A stretch of DNA of 64,000 bases from Maniola hyperantus (GCF_902806685.2 NC_048546.1:6448001-6512000); one strand, 5' to 3'; positions 1-12,384 are shown, counted from the stretch's first letter. Program-made: numbers and translations. Notes: a model not told the origin generated them from the sequence alone.

Positions 1-336
1 TCTAGAATCACGAAATTTGGTAGGTAGGTACTAGGTAGGTATTATAGCACACTTAAGGTGAAAAATCTGAAAACCGTGAATTTTTGGTTACGTCACGAAA
101 AAAATTAAAATGTGTTCATGTAAAAGTAATTAGTATTTTCAACTTTCAAAGTAAGATTACTATACTAAGTGGGATATCATATGAAAGGGCTTTACCTGTA
201 CATTCTAAAACAGATTTTTATTTATTTTTATGCATTATAGTTTGTGATTTATAGTGCAAAATATTGAAAAAATACGATTTCAGTACAGAATCTTCGGTGC
301 GCGAGTCTGACTCGCACTTGACCGGTTTTTTCTTCA
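1..336 (-). repeat. Interspersed repeat, CCGGCCAAGTGCG family, copy 1 (cut by window edge)
   Basis: Reads, in reverse, as the same repeat seen at 37608-46765 (split), 50826-50961 and 52217-52872. The shared landmarks are an end rich in CCGGCCAAGTGCG, a TTTTTATTTATTTTTATGC stretch and the CATATGAAAGG segment near position 180. The copy runs off the left edge of the window. Class unknown; I see no coding potential. Confidence 0.7.
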
Positions 337-1010
337 AGGTAAGTAATATCTATGAAAATCGCTACCCGAGTGTGTTTTCATTTAGCAAGCTTTACCTTAC
401 ACTTTAAAACAATATACCTACCTAAGTATCTACCGACTTACTAAAATCTTCAGGTATGCAAGCAATGAAAAGATTTCAATTAACGACGAATGGGACAACG
501 AATTCAATCTTGTGTCAACAAAAGTGCAATCATATAATAAATAATTGCCCTACGTAAGCACCCACGTTGTCTTGTCAAGTAGTACCTCCAAATATTATAA
601 GAAAAGTTGAGCTTAATATCTTCTAATTAATTTGTTTCTTTGGCATTCAGTCTGATTTTTAGTAGCCCCTAAACTTTCCATACAATGTGGGATTTTGTGG
701 AAAAGTTTGCCTTTTTAAGTCGTCTTTTCACACAGGTGCACAACAAATGGACCATTTTTGCGAGCTTCAGGGCTTTTCATCCTACTTAGTAGATACACAT
801 TTATTTTTGTTCTTTTTGAGCTCGAACTCCTCAGAAAATTGCTGCGTAGTTTGGCGAGATTTATCAGGTAATTGAATTTGTTTGTAAATTTTTAATAAAT
901 CAATATTTTAAAAAAAAGTTCAAAACTAAAATCCGACTACGATCCTCTTAATCAACGCTGAAATATAGAATATATATATTATATATGAATGTAACATCCG
1001 TCAGATCAAT
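337..1010. other. AT-rich unique DNA, no feature recognised
   Basis: No repeat family, RNA gene or credible reading frame recognised. A 62-codon frame at 687-875 has no features and average AT-rich composition. Confidence 0.5.
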
Positions 1011-1215
1011 AATTTTGTTCGTATAAAATGTAGCCTTTGTCACCAACCATAACAATTAATCAATTGACACCTCATTTATCAAAATCGGCCCAGTAGTTAA
1101 GCCGCTATACCTAGTGGAACATACATAAAAACCTAAATACATACATACATACATAGACTGCCAAAATCATAACCCTACCTTTTGGCTTTGCCGTAGTCGG
1201 GTAAAAAAGGTAAAC
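1011..1215 (-). repeat. Interspersed repeat, CCGACTACGGCAAAGCC family
   Basis: Contains an ATAC tetranucleotide run (about 1138-1155) followed by a segment ending GGCTTTGCCGTAGTCGGG. A diverged copy in the opposite orientation is at 62040-62310, with a TATG run and CCCGACTGTGGCGAAGCC. Probably a non-autonomous element; class not determined. Confidence 0.5.
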
Positions 1216-1804
1216 TGCGGATAGGTCGTAACGTGCCTGCAATGATGCAGGAATGTGAAGTTACGCCAGTCACACACTTGTTACGATACGAGAGACAGTA
1301 TATACCTATATATTTTCGGTGCTTTTCCACGAAGGTTTCCACTGATATGATAGTCAATAATCTGAGATTTTATTCTCAAAGTGTACTATCACATAAACCG
1401 CAGAGCCGGTGCGTATAAATTATGGAGTGCACTCGGAGATATTGTGTTTCACGTCCGGAGTTTAGACATGGGCCGAGGATATCTGCGTGAAAAGGGCGAA
1501 ATATTGCAGAAATTTCAAACTCGACAGGACAGCATTCGATTCGTCGTGGTGTAGGATTTCATTGGGCTATATCGCGTCCACTTCGAGAGCGATACAAGGC
1601 TCATGAGCCTTTACAGTCATGCTTCGCTAGACCAGACGTTTATTGATAGTACTTATTTTATTAATTTAACACATAATATAAAACCAGCCATACCTTGCCT
1701 TTTGATGTAGACAAGTATCTATAAAATATGTAAGACCATGAATGAATAAAATATACCTATTAGGGCATTAAGGATACTTAATTAGCCTGCTGGGCCTGGA
1801 AGCC
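1216..1804. other. No feature recognised
   Basis: Mixed-composition sequence. Two overlapping ~60-codon frames on opposite strands (1175-1418) show no domain and look like chance. Confidence 0.5.
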
Positions 1805-2018
1805 TACTACAGTAGGTTCGCGACAGAAAATAATGAACATCGACCTTTAGAAAGAGATAGCGGTTTTGTAGAGCGTTGTCTCTGTCGTTGAGACCGACAA
1901 AACGTCACATAGGTATGACTGACAGAGACAACGCTCTACAAAGCCGAAATCTTTCTAAAGATCTAAGATATCTAAAGGTCGATGTACATTATTTTCTGCC
2001 TCGTACTCTACTGTAGTT
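1805..2018. mobile_element. Foldback MITE-like element
   Basis: Two long inverted arms (about 1807-1890 and 1925-2016) fold on each other. Both carry the complement pairs CTACAGTAG/CTACTGTAG at the tips and AGAGCGTTGTCTCTGTC near the centre. The arms differ by several substitutions and an indel, so it is not brand new. A TA-type target duplication is possible but not proven. No coding capacity. Confidence 0.7.
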
Positions 2019-2198
2019 TGACAGCTACAGAGGGACACCTCTGGCAGACACTTTTTCACTATTGGCTGAAGTCAATTGTTGCCGGAAGAATACTAAAAAT
2101 TCCCAACAAGTAAGATTAAAACAATGATTGATGCAGCTTCTTCGTAATCGACTTGCACGTGTAATTTACGGTATTTCATCATAATCAAGGGTTTGGTT

Positions 2199-2430
2199 AG
2201 TAGTCATAGTCTGCCACACTGGCCAAGTGCGGATTGGCAGACTTCACACACCTTTAAGAAAATTATGGAGAAGCTCTCAGGCATGCAGGTTTTCTCACGA
2301 TGTTTTCCTTCGCCGTTAAAGCAAGTTATATTTAATGGCTTAGAACGCACATAACTCCGAAAAGTTAGAGGTGCGCGCCCGGGATCGAACCCCAGACGAT
2401 TAGGAAACGGACGTCCGAAGCATATCACAG
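2199..2430 (-). mobile_element. tRNA-derived SINE (family A), 3'-truncated
   Basis: Minus-strand SINE. At the right end it keeps the tRNA-like head with a B-box-type GGTTCGATCCCGGG, then the core GCATGCAGGTTTTCTCACGA. The 3' TCATGATGAT tail is missing. Same family as 31264-31590, 56034-56348, 57918-58240 and 63629-63955. The head's anticodon-loop region (CTTCTAA in good copies) resembles tRNA-Arg(UCU). Confidence 0.85.
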
Positions 2431-3729
2431 CTAGTTATTTACCGTCTTCCAAAAAGAGGAGGTTCTAAAATCATTGCGTTTTTTTAATGGTGGTCTTTAA
2501 GGTAATAAACAAGCCTATGATAAAGTAATGGTGGAAGCGCATATTTTGTAGCTCATATTATAGGCACCATAACTTAGTAGGTATCGGAAGGAGATGTTAT
2601 CCACTATATTGTTAATCCGGTAATTTGAATTTATTGCGCCGTGAATAAATGGTGCGCCCGCTATCAGGAAACGTATCGAGGCAGCACCCGTGTACTTAGT
2701 TTGTGCTTGCCTTCAGACCATCCCAGTAGACCGCTACCTTCTGACGTACCAATGCTCGCAACTAACGGATCGCCGCTTCTCTATGATGGTACGGCTGCGC
2801 TATCGGGAGCAAAATGATTCGTGATATCGCAAATTGTGTGGCCGGTGGCAATCGTATCGTTCCACACATTCGCGCTAACTTCAATGGTTGCGGTTCAATG
2901 TTTTCCGAAATATACTTACTTGTCTTATATACCACAGGGAGGACTATACCTACGTTGGCTGTAACAGGATGTCGCGTCTGTCGACCGCCTGATTTGCTAA
3001 CTTATTAAAAACGATTCCCGATAGTGGAATTCATCATGATCATCAATCATGATAAAGTATACCTTCTCAAATTCTGGAGTTTATGCCGATAAGTGTCTAC
3101 TTTCATACACAGATTTGTAGGTCCATAACTAAAAATAAACATTGAAAGAAATAGAATCAGGACCAAATATGGAGCTTATTTATCTGTACGTGGTATAAAA
3201 ATAGCCTATAGCCTCCGCAGGCTGTCCTAATTAATTAAGAATTAATTTAGCCCATTTCTAAAACCATTTCTAAGTTTAGATAGACTAAGAAAAACATGCT
3301 CATTTTATTTAAACAATGGCCGCTTCTTGCCTAATCAAACACACCATTTACAAGTCTGAGTACTAGTCTGGGAAGTAGCTAATCTCGCGTATTCCTTGTT
3401 GGAGATGTGATTGTTTCTCCTTAACGGGCGAGCCGCTCTAATCGGAACATCCTCGGAGCCGGCCGTGTTTGAGCATCGGCGTTAATTAGACTCCTATTGC
3501 ATTCTACTGGATTAAAGACATGAGCAGTGAGGTCAGATCGCGCCGTTCCCGGACAAAACCCAGGAAGACTCCTATTATCTACATTTAAAAGTTCCTAAAG
3601 CAGGTCGTGATGGTATAGCTAGTGGAAAGAGCCAAAGGTTTAAAAAAATATATGAACAAGCTTACTTACTAAATATCACTTACTTTAACGATGAAGGGAA
3701 ACATCGTTGCGCAAGAGCGCTTTGGTCTT
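2431..3729. other. Unique DNA, no gene recognised
   Basis: No RNA gene or known repeat seen. The stretch 3420-3520 is less AT-rich than its surroundings and has mixed composition, which could indicate a conserved non-coding element. This is a guess from composition only. Confidence 0.4.
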
Positions 3730-3802
3730 AATAGGAGGAAAAGAGGAGACCCGTGCTCTGTAGTGAGCCAGCGATGGGTTGATCATGATGATGATGATAA
3801 CA
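3730..3802 (+). mobile_element. SINE family A, 3' fragment
   Basis: Only the 3' end is present: GGAGACCCGTGCTCTGTAG, then the GATGGGTTGATCATGATG tail with a GAT repeat. This matches the ends of the complete copies at 56-58 kb. Confidence 0.8.
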
Positions 3803-3867
3803 TTGCACTACCTTTTTTTGGGCAGTTCCGGGCGGGTGTAGCGCTGCAGTGGTGCGTTTTTATTTAT

Positions 3868-3917
3868 ATGGATTTACAAAGAAGCGCGACTGTAGCGCTG
3901 CTTTGTATTAAATCCAT
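3868..3917. repeat. Short imperfect hairpin
   Basis: Left arm 3868-3887 and right arm 3895-3917 pair, with one small bulge, around a 7-nt loop. The arm begins ATGGATTTA and ends near GCGC. Too small to assign; may be a MITE remnant. Confidence 0.55.
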
Positions 3918-3922
3918 GCCGT

Positions 3923-5734
3923 GTCATGCCGCCTCCGCGCAGCACTTTGCAGCTAATTTGAAAACGTTCTTAGTGATGAAAACTTACAACTTTAGAAAAA
4001 CAGTCCGTTAGTTTATCCGTCACTCGAATAACCTCACTGCAGTTGGGAGTTGCAAAGGTTTTTAGATAAATACATGAGTTATAAAAGCCTTTGGTCAAAG
4101 AAAATATCGTTTGCGAACTTGTCTGGTATTTAATGCAGGCAATCTAGAATTTTTGAGGCCTTTGTCAGCAGCGGGATGACAATACTAAAACCTTCCCAGA
4201 GATGCAACGGTACAATGTTTCGTTCGGTCCGCGACCCGTTGAAGTGTGGACCAGCAATCAGGAATCATTATTTACGGACAGCTATTATCACCTCGTGGCT
4301 TTTCTGGTTTATTATCGGCATTGCTCGTTATGTTGTCCTGCGACGGATAAATTATGCCATTAAGTTAGCAGATTGACAAAGTTATTTATGACGTTAAGTG
4401 CGAGCTTGAGTGGTGGCTGGTGACCACGTGAGCGCATGTTAAGTTGAACATTACTTAAAAAGAAACTAAATTTCTTAAAACAGGATAACATCCTTTCCAT
4501 GTGAATGATGATTCGAGCAGTAAAGTTTGATTGGAAAGAAAAACTGATCAGGGTTCTGAATTAGGTAACTCAACCGAGATCGGTGTCTCAAATTTGGATT
4601 ACCATAATATAAAATCAAATTAAAGAATATTAAACAGTAACTTGATTAATTGCGACACTGGGCTGTTCGTAGTGGATTATCGCCACTTAAAAATACAACC
4701 TCGGAGTACTTACCGTTTATTTTTTAAAACGCCGCGTTCCGTACTACAAAATGTTGACACCGCCGCACGCGCACAGTTCCATCTGATAAATAGGTACATG
4801 TAAATAATTATTAAATATTATCGAATGTCAGATATGGTCGTTTAGGTGGCCGTTTCGTTATCTGTGTTATTTGTTGTTAACAGTTCCGCGGGGCGCTAGA
4901 CATGTTATCGTCTTGAGTTATGGCAACAAGAGGTGCGACAGCTCAGGGTTGCCAACCTGGCAACCGTTGAGAACATCCAAGCTACATTACACCAAGCGCT
5001 GCAATTAGGGCGTCGGTTGAGATAAATCTTTACGCACAGAAATAGTTTGGATAGTACAGGTATGGTTTGGAAAGCACAGATAATATAGTTAAAGTTCAGA
5101 TTTACATGCTTGATCTTTCTCCGGGCGTGTCGGATTGCCGTACTATTATACTATGAAAGAAAGAGAAGTGCACCTGTGATTGTGCTAATACTTTTGCACT
5201 TTAATATCTCCCGCGCAGATGCTTAATATTTGAGGAGATAAACTTCCGTGGTTGATATTCGGTCAAGAGGACATTATTATTAACGAAGTCGGTGATCTTG
5301 CCAGCCCTGGTACATTGTGTCTGGTTTCAGCGCTGTCACTAGATAAGGCAGCTGCTGACTGCACATCACGCACGTAATGCCTCCCGATATCATCTAAAAA
5401 TCTTTCGGGTGCCCTCTCTTAATGGGAGCGAAGAAAAAAATTTGAATTCAAGAATATCAAGTTATAATATTTTGTGAATGATATTCATCTTCTGTAAGAT
5501 TTAAATATTTATAAAATTTAAGTATATCCTACACTGGTTAGCTGTTTATACACAACATTGTATGAAACAACATTTGCTTGCTCGCAGATACTACATAGGT
5601 ATACAGTTGACGAACTTCTAAATGACAAGGTTGCATGGAAACGGTTGGCTTTGCATCCAGCAGCCCACAAGGTAGTGTAATAGTTACATAGCTTATGTAT
5701 TGCATTTTCGATTAGGTACATATTGTAATATTAA
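3923..5734. other. Unique DNA, no feature recognised
   Basis: No gene, RNA or repeat family recognised. Small frames at 4176-4376 (+) and 5518-5721 (-) lack homology I can recognise. Confidence 0.4.
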
Positions 5735-5882
5735 AAAAGGGCAACTACCTACTGAGTTTCTTGCCGGCTCTTCTCAGTAGAATCTCTATTCCGAACCGGC
5801 GGTGGTAGAGTCTTGACTTATTATAAGTGGCACCATTATGTCCTATATGAAATAAATTAATTTCTTTTCATTTCATTTCAGT
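5735..5882 (+). mobile_element. Retroelement 3' fragment with pentamer tail
   Basis: Contains GAGTTTCTTGCCGGCTCTTC, TTCCGAACCGG and a CATTT pentanucleotide tail. Diverged relatives in reverse orientation are at 62935-63092 (GAATA tail), 58262-58330 and 27893-27935. The tail suggests the 3' UTR of a LINE or a SINE derived from one; parent not identified. Confidence 0.6.
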
Positions 5883-6114
5883 TACCATTATATAATGGTA
5901 CTTTATGGTAGCGGAGAAAAATCATTTGTACCTTTTTCCCGTGCCTTCGTTTGCGTAATTTACAGCCTACCAGCACTTGGACATCGTAATAAAAAAAATA
6001 TTTCTGAATCGGTTCCGTAGATTACCTATTCCCTACATTATTAACACTACAATATTACCTTTCTTTATGGATTTTAAATTTAAAATATTTCAATACTTTG
6101 TTTATACTGGCACT

Positions 6115-6215
6115 AGATGATACTCGCGATTTGGTTCGCTAGGATGTGGACCTTCAAAATGCTGCGGGTATTCTTTCCGGGATAAAAAGTAGCCTATATT
6201 GTGTTAAGTTAGCTC
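6115..6215 (-). mobile_element. Helitron-like fragment
   Basis: Degraded copy of the family whose good copies read GATGCCCGCGACTTCG, then CGGGATAAAAAGTAGCC when viewed from their 3' end. The second landmark is intact here. Confidence 0.5.
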
Positions 6216-6267
6216 CGCTCACCGCTGAGATAAGGGAAATAAAATCTGCTGATATTATCATCACTAT

Positions 6268-6448
6268 TCCTTTAGAGCCTCAATAGCTCAACCGGTAAAC
6301 GAGTGGACTGAAAACTGAAAGGTCGCCGGTTCAAACCCCGCCCGTTGCACTATTGTCGTACCTACTCCTAGCACAAGCCTGACGCTTAGTTGGAGAGGAA
6401 AGGGGAATATTAGTCATTTACCATGGTTAATATTCTTTAAAAAAAAAA
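6268..6448 (+). mobile_element. tRNA-Phe-like SINE (family C)
   Basis: The head reads like a tRNA gene: A-box region TAGCTCAACCGGTAAACG, an anticodon-loop segment GACTGAAAAC (GAA as in tRNA-Phe) and B-box GGTTCAAACCC. A tail region with TAGTTGGAGAGG and a poly-A run follow. A near-identical copy is at 29355-29557. The non-tRNA body and poly-A show it is a SINE, not a functional tRNA. Confidence 0.85.
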
Positions 6449-7159
6449 ACATCTAATAGTTTGTCATTTTAATAATATAGGCGGATACTTGTAGAGATTA
6501 TAGGTACCTAAATATTACATAGTACATACGTATAGCGTTAACTTGGTGGTCTACTCTTGGTCCGATCGAAAGACCATCAATAAATTCGATTCAATTTCAG
6601 TTTAGGTAAACTAACGGAATAATAATTAAGTCGATGCCTTTAACAGTTCGTATTAAGTTTATTACCCAGTTTAAAATACAACTTGAATGCAATAAAATAA
6701 ATCATTTTACCTTCAAGATAAGCTTTCCTTCATTGTGCTGTTGAAATTGAAAATGGATAAGGAATTGTTACAATCGAAATAGTTAAGATACAGCCTAGTT
6801 AATTTAAGCTGAAATTGTAAGATTTATACTGAAATCCATCCAATACTGTTATTGTATTGGGAAATAGACTCGCTATTTCTAGAGCAGTACGGATTCTTAT
6901 TCTTCTCACCTACTTAGTAAGTGTACCGTACCTACCTATTACATGAAATATATTTATTTAAACAACTTTATTGTTAACAAAATTACAAAGAGTAAGAATA
7001 CAGGATACATTAAAAAAATTACCTATTTACCGAATTTTAAAATAATTACAAAGTATAAAATACAAAGAGCCAAATGAAATTATTAATATAAGTTTTACTA
7101 ATAAGTAGAGTCTGTCAAGGAATTTTTTACATAGGTGCCTATTCTGTACTTCGTGGTGC
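6449..7159. other. AT-rich unique DNA
   Basis: No gene or repeat family recognised. Confidence 0.4.
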
Positions 7160-7453
7160 CTAGCTATTATATATACTTAGGTATACAAGGGTCCCTTTTG
7201 AATGCATCCGCGGGGAAGAGCAGTATTCAGGCCGGTGCACCCCGGTAACATGGCTAATAATTTCTCTTCGGGGATATTGTTGGCCATGGCTAATGATCTG
7301 GCAGGGGGGGGGAGGTATCTCCACGTATCCCTCTGAGTAGCAGAGGGCACAGTGGACGAGGCGAAGGGCGGGCGTGACGCGGGCGACGTGCGCGGGATCG
7401 CGGTATCGGTGGGTATACTTTCTTGTAGGTGTTAAATAATTCATAAGACACAT
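7160..7453 (-). other. Possible degraded coding remnant, unrecognised
   Basis: A GC-rich island (about 7195-7410) in AT-rich DNA has an open 97-codon minus-strand frame. A run of consecutive C on that strand (G at 7304-7312) divides it. Changing frame at the run gives a second, protein-like stretch containing MANNIPEEKLLAMLPGC that ends at a stop near 7190. Composition and a homopolymer-associated frame change suggest a broken exon or transposon protein piece, but I recognise no family. Chance openness caused by high GC is the main alternative. Confidence 0.25.
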
Positions 7454-8157
7454 TTTGTAATGTATAAATTATTTGTCGGCAGTATAAGTCTAGAAATGTT
7501 CCGACGACAAAGTACAAACAACTCTGTGTTGTTGCAGTAGATAGCGAACGGGGACGGCGCGGCGGCAGGACATCGCACCGAAACAATTATTTTTAGCAGA
7601 CTGGTTTAGCATCCAGAGTCCAGGGTAACGTGAATTATGACGCCAGATATAACGGCTCAACGTTGATACGGGCATACGAAATGGCAACGGTAATTCGGAT
7701 ACCTACCACTAACAGAGTTATGAAGACGAATAATAATAAATTACCAGCAGTGGTATTCCTGACAAATTTTTCGATTGTGGTATTCGAAATCGAAACTTGG
7801 AACAATTTAAAAATACCGAATATATAATATCTATTATATGAAATGATTTTAATTTTTGTAGTTCACAATTTATTCTTCCGCGAACGATCCACCCCAACTT
7901 CGCCTGGTTTGAACTTTTTTTATTTTCCAAAATTTTCTTTCATACAACTTTTTTCCTACTGACATTTCTTACGAACACGACAAAAAAACCGCCAAATAGG
8001 TCGATCGAGCCGCCTCCCGTCCTAAAGAGGTGGCCGGAGGCTTTATAGATATTTATAGTTAGCGACAACTACCTATTTTCTCCAAAAAAAATAATACTTA
8101 TCTCATGGGTCCATTTGAAACCAGGAATAAAACCTTAGGGACCATATTTATGAGAAT
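7454..8157. other. Unique DNA, no feature recognised
   Basis: Only short frames on both strands; no family recognised. Confidence 0.4.
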
Positions 8158-8416
8158 TTAGATACTATGCCCACCACTTGGTCCGCGTCGATTTACGTTT
8201 TTAAAAATCCCGTAGGAACTTTTTGATTATTCGGGATGAAAAGTAGCCCATGCCTGTTTCCGGGATACAGGCTCTCGGTACCAAATTTCATAATAAATCG
8301 GTTAAACGGATGAGCCTTTAAGCCTTTAATTGATTAAACAGATGGGCCGTGCAAAGCGGACGACAGACAGACATACCCAACTTTCACATTTATAATATTA
8401 GATTACTTAGTATGGA
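8158..8416 (-). mobile_element. Helitron-like non-autonomous element, degraded ends
   Basis: Read on the minus strand it starts TCCATACTAAG near 8416 and runs to the CGCG-rich 3' region near 8170. The expected terminal CTAG is altered to CTAT. Family landmarks present: AAAAATCCCGTAGGAAC and CGGGATGAAAAGTAGCC in + orientation. Confidence 0.6.
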
Positions 8417-8703
8417 TTATTTAGCAATCATGAAGTTGGATCTCGGACTATGCTGAAGGATATAAGTGGACAACAAACGCTTGCGATTTGCGTGTTCTCG
8501 ATCAATGGCTCATTCTTGTTTGACAAGCCGCGGGCGCAATTGCCATCTGACCCGCACTTTCATACTGATTGCGTTGATGGTTATTCTTGCAATGTGTCCA
8601 TTCTGAAACAACGATATTAATAAAGCAATATGCAAAATGTAAAAGTAAAAATTTTAATTCCATAACGCGAACTCCTAAAATATTTACCTACTATTATTAC
8701 TTG

Positions 8704-9047
8704 AAGATGTCCGCGACTTTATGGTTTTATAGAAATTCCATGTAACTCTTTGATTTTTCGGGATAAAATATAGCCTATGTGTAAATTCAGGGTATAACCT
8801 GTGTCGATTCCAAATTTCTGGAAAATCGACAAGCTGTAATTGTAACTTTAGTTCATTCACGTGAAACTCGGTTACTTATAGTTATTTCTGCAGTAACTTT
8901 TGAATTTTCCAGGATAAAATTAGCCTTTCCATTTATTCAGGGTATAAGCTATTTAAGTACATTTCTTTCAGTCATTGTGGTACGAAGGGGTAACAAACAT
9001 CCTAACATTCAAACTTTCACATTTATAATAGGTATTAGTGAGACTGA
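8704..9047 (-). mobile_element. Helitron-like element, internally duplicated and degraded
   Basis: Two tandem halves (8704-8853 and 8880-9047) each contain a variant of GGATAAAATTAGCC and a GGGTATAA segment. The right half ends with the family's TTTCACATTTATAATA 5' region. Ends are degraded. Confidence 0.5.
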
Positions 9048-10442
9048 CGACTATGAATCTTTAGACAAATTCTAGGTACTTAAAGAGTAAATTAGTTTAA
9101 CGTGGAATTTACATAATAATTAATTAATAACAAATGAAAAGAAATCGTTTTAACCTGCTGTCTTGATAAAATGATACCGAAGGTAAAATAATGACGGTAT
9201 ATAAATTTGAATAGAACGCAATACTAAACTTGTTCTGTTTGATTTGTAATAGCGGGCAATATTCTTACCGGGGTGTTATTAGCCACTTGCTGCCTGCGGC
9301 TTTACTCGATAGGAGTCTGTTTTCTTTTACTCGTAAAACAGAAAACACTGTTGCATTGGTCGTCTACCGTAGCGAAAACACTTGCAAAATACGAGTTGGT
9401 GAATTAGCTTTAGATAAGTATCGGTGCAAAGTGGAGCACGTTATACCGGAAAGCTATCAGTCATCTAGTTGTAGTGATAGGTGCAGCTGATAGCTAGCGA
9501 GCGTTGTTTCAACTCAGAGTGTACGGCGGGACAGCGGCGTCGCCTGACCGGCTGTCATCCGTACAAAGTTATCACTTCTATAACGTCTCCGATATGGCAC
9601 TTTTAGTGCAGCAACAAATGAAGCGGTTGCATTAAAACTTGTCCGGTGCATATCTAAGCGTAATTAATAGCGGGAGATAAGTCGCGGAGAGCCTCGCGAT
9701 ACCTCCGTAAGGTCGGACGTAATCGAGGCTGTCGGGAGCGCCGCCACCGGCGACCGGCCCCCGCTATATTAATAACAGTCAGCCGATATCGGTGGCCGAA
9801 CCAAATGGGAAATTAAAAGGCTTTCAGAGGATCCGTTCATTAGACTGATTTGTGGTGCGCAGCTTAGCGGCGCCGCGCAAGAATCTATTAAGTGAGCATT
9901 GTAATCGTCTTTGCCGGACGTAAGAATCATTTATGCCTTCATTTATCGAATTTGATGTTGTTAATTTGACAGTATATACCTACTAGCAGGAAGGTGCGGT
10001 ATGGTTGTTGATGTTTAATCTCTTGAACGACTGCTTAGAAAGGAATGATACCTATTAAACGAGCTTTTAGTTAAGAACACGTTTGTCTCCGTGTCATTTT
10101 GTCATTGTACACTATTAGGACATAAACTGGTGTTACGGTTTTGTCGTTGTCTAACAAGCATTACAATATTGTAAGCTTGTATGACAAGATTACGGAATGT
10201 ATGAACGCTACAGCCAAGTCGGTACGGTATCAGAATTGAATTAAGATATTGTAAATAATGCTAGCGGTCTACACAAAGACAAGTGTTTGGAACAAGTTTG
10301 TAGATTACAATTAGATTTATGTCACAACATTTACACGCCTATACCTAGTTAAAAAACTAGTGTTTCAATTTACATACTATTAATGAGACATGTAAGATAT
10401 ATTTTGGATCGAGTAATGAGATTATGCGACTCATTTGATATC
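9048..10442. other. Unique DNA with a GC-richer island (about 9500-9900)
   Basis: No gene recognised. An 86-codon frame (9230-9490, +) has no identifiable domain. The 9500-9900 island has balanced composition, TAATTA-type motifs and no repeat hallmarks; it could be a conserved regulatory region, judged from composition alone. Confidence 0.3.
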
Positions 10443-10715
10443 GTCTGTCCATCTATTGTGAGTCTTCCAACGCTGCGCCTTCCAGATGCGAGCTCGCCAT
10501 TGCAGCACTTTGTGACCCAAACGTCTATCAGTTTCCATTGCCACTTCAGCTAAATAACCCGCTGAGCTATGTCGGTTACTCTGGTTCTCCTGTGGATGCT
10601 GTTATTTCTGAATAGATCACGTAGAGAAACTCCAAGCATAGCTCTCTCTATCGCCCGCTGAGTGACTCTGAGCTTTCTTATGAGGATTCAGGCTGGCGCC
10701 GTGACGCGTGTAAAT
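10443..10715 (-). pseudogene. RTE-type LINE C-terminal remnant
   Basis: Minus-strand translation in broken frames gives short blocks such as VTKCCNGELASGRRSVGR. They correspond to the WGxKVLEWRPRxGRRSVGRP region typical of the C-terminal end of RTE-clade ORF2 proteins. Several stops and frameshifts interrupt it, so it is dead. Similar remnants lie at 20185-20441 (+) and 22788-23200 (-). Confidence 0.6.
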
Positions 10716-10749
10716 TCCTACAAGAGACTTATATTATTTTGTATAAGAA

Positions 10750-10972
10750 CTAGCTTATGCTCGCGATTTCGTCCACATTGACTACAAAAATTTCAAACCC
10801 CTATTTCACCACCTTAGGGGTTGAATTTCGAAAATCCTTTCTTAGCGGATGCCTACGTCATAATAGCTATCTGCATGCCAAATTTCAGCCCGATCCGTTC
10901 AGTAGTTTGAGCTGTGCGTTGATAGATCAGTCAGTCAGTCAGTCACCTTTTCCTTTTATATATTTAGATTTA
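10750..10972 (-). mobile_element. Helitron-like non-autonomous element
   Basis: On the minus strand it ends in CTAG (10750-10753), preceded by the CGCGA-type end, and begins near 10972 with a TCTAAATATATAAAAGG-like 5' end and a GACT tetranucleotide run. An internal ACCACCTTAGGGG segment marks a second subfamily, distinct from the AAAATCCCGTGGGAAC subfamily. Confidence 0.6.
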
Positions 10973-12384
10973 GATTAAGATTCGTTTTAGCTTTTGTTGA
11001 CCACCAGTTAGGGTACCTACATAGAGATCAGAGATCATTCCAGTTTTTACGTCCTGCACACGAGGAACAGAGCTGGAGGCCTGTGATATTTCCTTTGATT
11101 CAGCAGAAATAATTTTGATATGATCATTTTTTATTTAGCAAATAAAAAATGCGTTGTGATACATTATTTCCGTCATGTAAACCCCGACGTCCGGCGTGGC
11201 AGATACCGTTGTGTCTCTCGGGGCGGTTCTAAAGCACGTAATCGCGCAATTTGTGCCGTTATTGTTCTAAAGTAGCGTCGGCCGTATATCAGGCGGCAGA
11301 CGGGGGCAATTGATACAAACGAGCGCGTGTCACGTCTAAATATAATATTAGGAATCACGGCGCGAGCCAGGATATATTAATTTAGAGTCCTGTTCCATGA
11401 TGTAGCGTATTGTTGAGGTATGCGCCGGTTAAAGCGTGTCCGAGTCGGATAGCCAAGCTAAACAACATATTGCTTGGCGGTCTATCTGTTCCTAACATTA
11501 TAAAGAGGAGAAACTTTGTTGGTTTGTAATAATGTAGTCCTGAAACTACGGATCCAATTTTAACAATCCTTTCTTTAATATCTTTTACACCTTATTTATC
11601 AGCCTAGGTCACAAAACCCTAAAAAATGCAAATAGATTCGAAGATAATAATCTAACGTACCTACTATAATACTGGTACAAGATGAGCTGTTTACGATCTT
11701 TGACACATTCTTCTGTAAAATTATAATTTTGCAGATAACTTATCTACCTTAGCACCTACTATACCTAGGAGCCACAATCGGTATATCAGTCAGTCTGTTT
11801 CACTTTTTATGCACAGAAAAAGAGATAGGTGCCTACCTATGTAACTCAATTTTAATATGATGTAAAAGATTTTACAAATGAATTATATATATACTTATAA
11901 TTTATTATGTAGATATTCCATGTTTCAATATTAAGTACTTCTTCAAATTCAAAACGTTGTACATAATTTAAAGTTCTGATAATGTTCAATTAAAAAAAAC
12001 AAAAAAGATTTATTTTCCTCTCTTTCGACAAAATTGATTATTATTTAATACATCTAAAACAAATATTCGTAAATCACTTTTAAATATCTTCATCAACAGT
12101 AACGTCTGCGGTGGATATCATATCTTACGTCAGTTAAATTTTATAGCTTGCGGTGGGCTCCTGCTCTTTAGAAATGAGATTAAATGATTTACGAATGAGG
12201 TCAGAGAGGCAGCGAGGTCGGCCAACTCTGCATCAATCGCCACGCGCGTGGCACACGACGACACTTGCCTGCCGCCTGCGCGCGCGCACTCCACCGGCAA
12301 CAGAGAAATCATTTCCTCTTTCACAACTTCACAAGACGTGTTCTATGCCGTTTCATTTAAAAATCCATACTAATTCTTAATTAA
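10973..12384. other. Unique DNA; Helitron-like 5' scrap near 11487-11580
   Basis: The segment 11487-11580 reads AACATTATAAAGAGGAGAAACTTTG and resembles the 5' end of the 18-kb Helitron-like units. Otherwise no gene or repeat recognised; 12150-12330 is GC-rich without coding features. Confidence 0.4.

Noticed and set aside
6280..6352. tRNA-Phe-like gene
   Set aside because: A and B boxes and a GAA anticodon-like loop are present, but the acceptor ends do not pair and a SINE body with poly-A follows. A near-identical copy is at 29361.
9230..9490. 86-codon Cys-containing frame as a zinc-binding protein
   Set aside because: Cysteine spacing fits no known zinc-finger pattern and there is no supporting context.
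12153..12380. 75-codon frame in GC-rich patch (12153-12380) with an opposing 64-codon frame
   Set aside because: Overlapping open frames on both strands are expected in a GC-rich patch; no domain or splice context.
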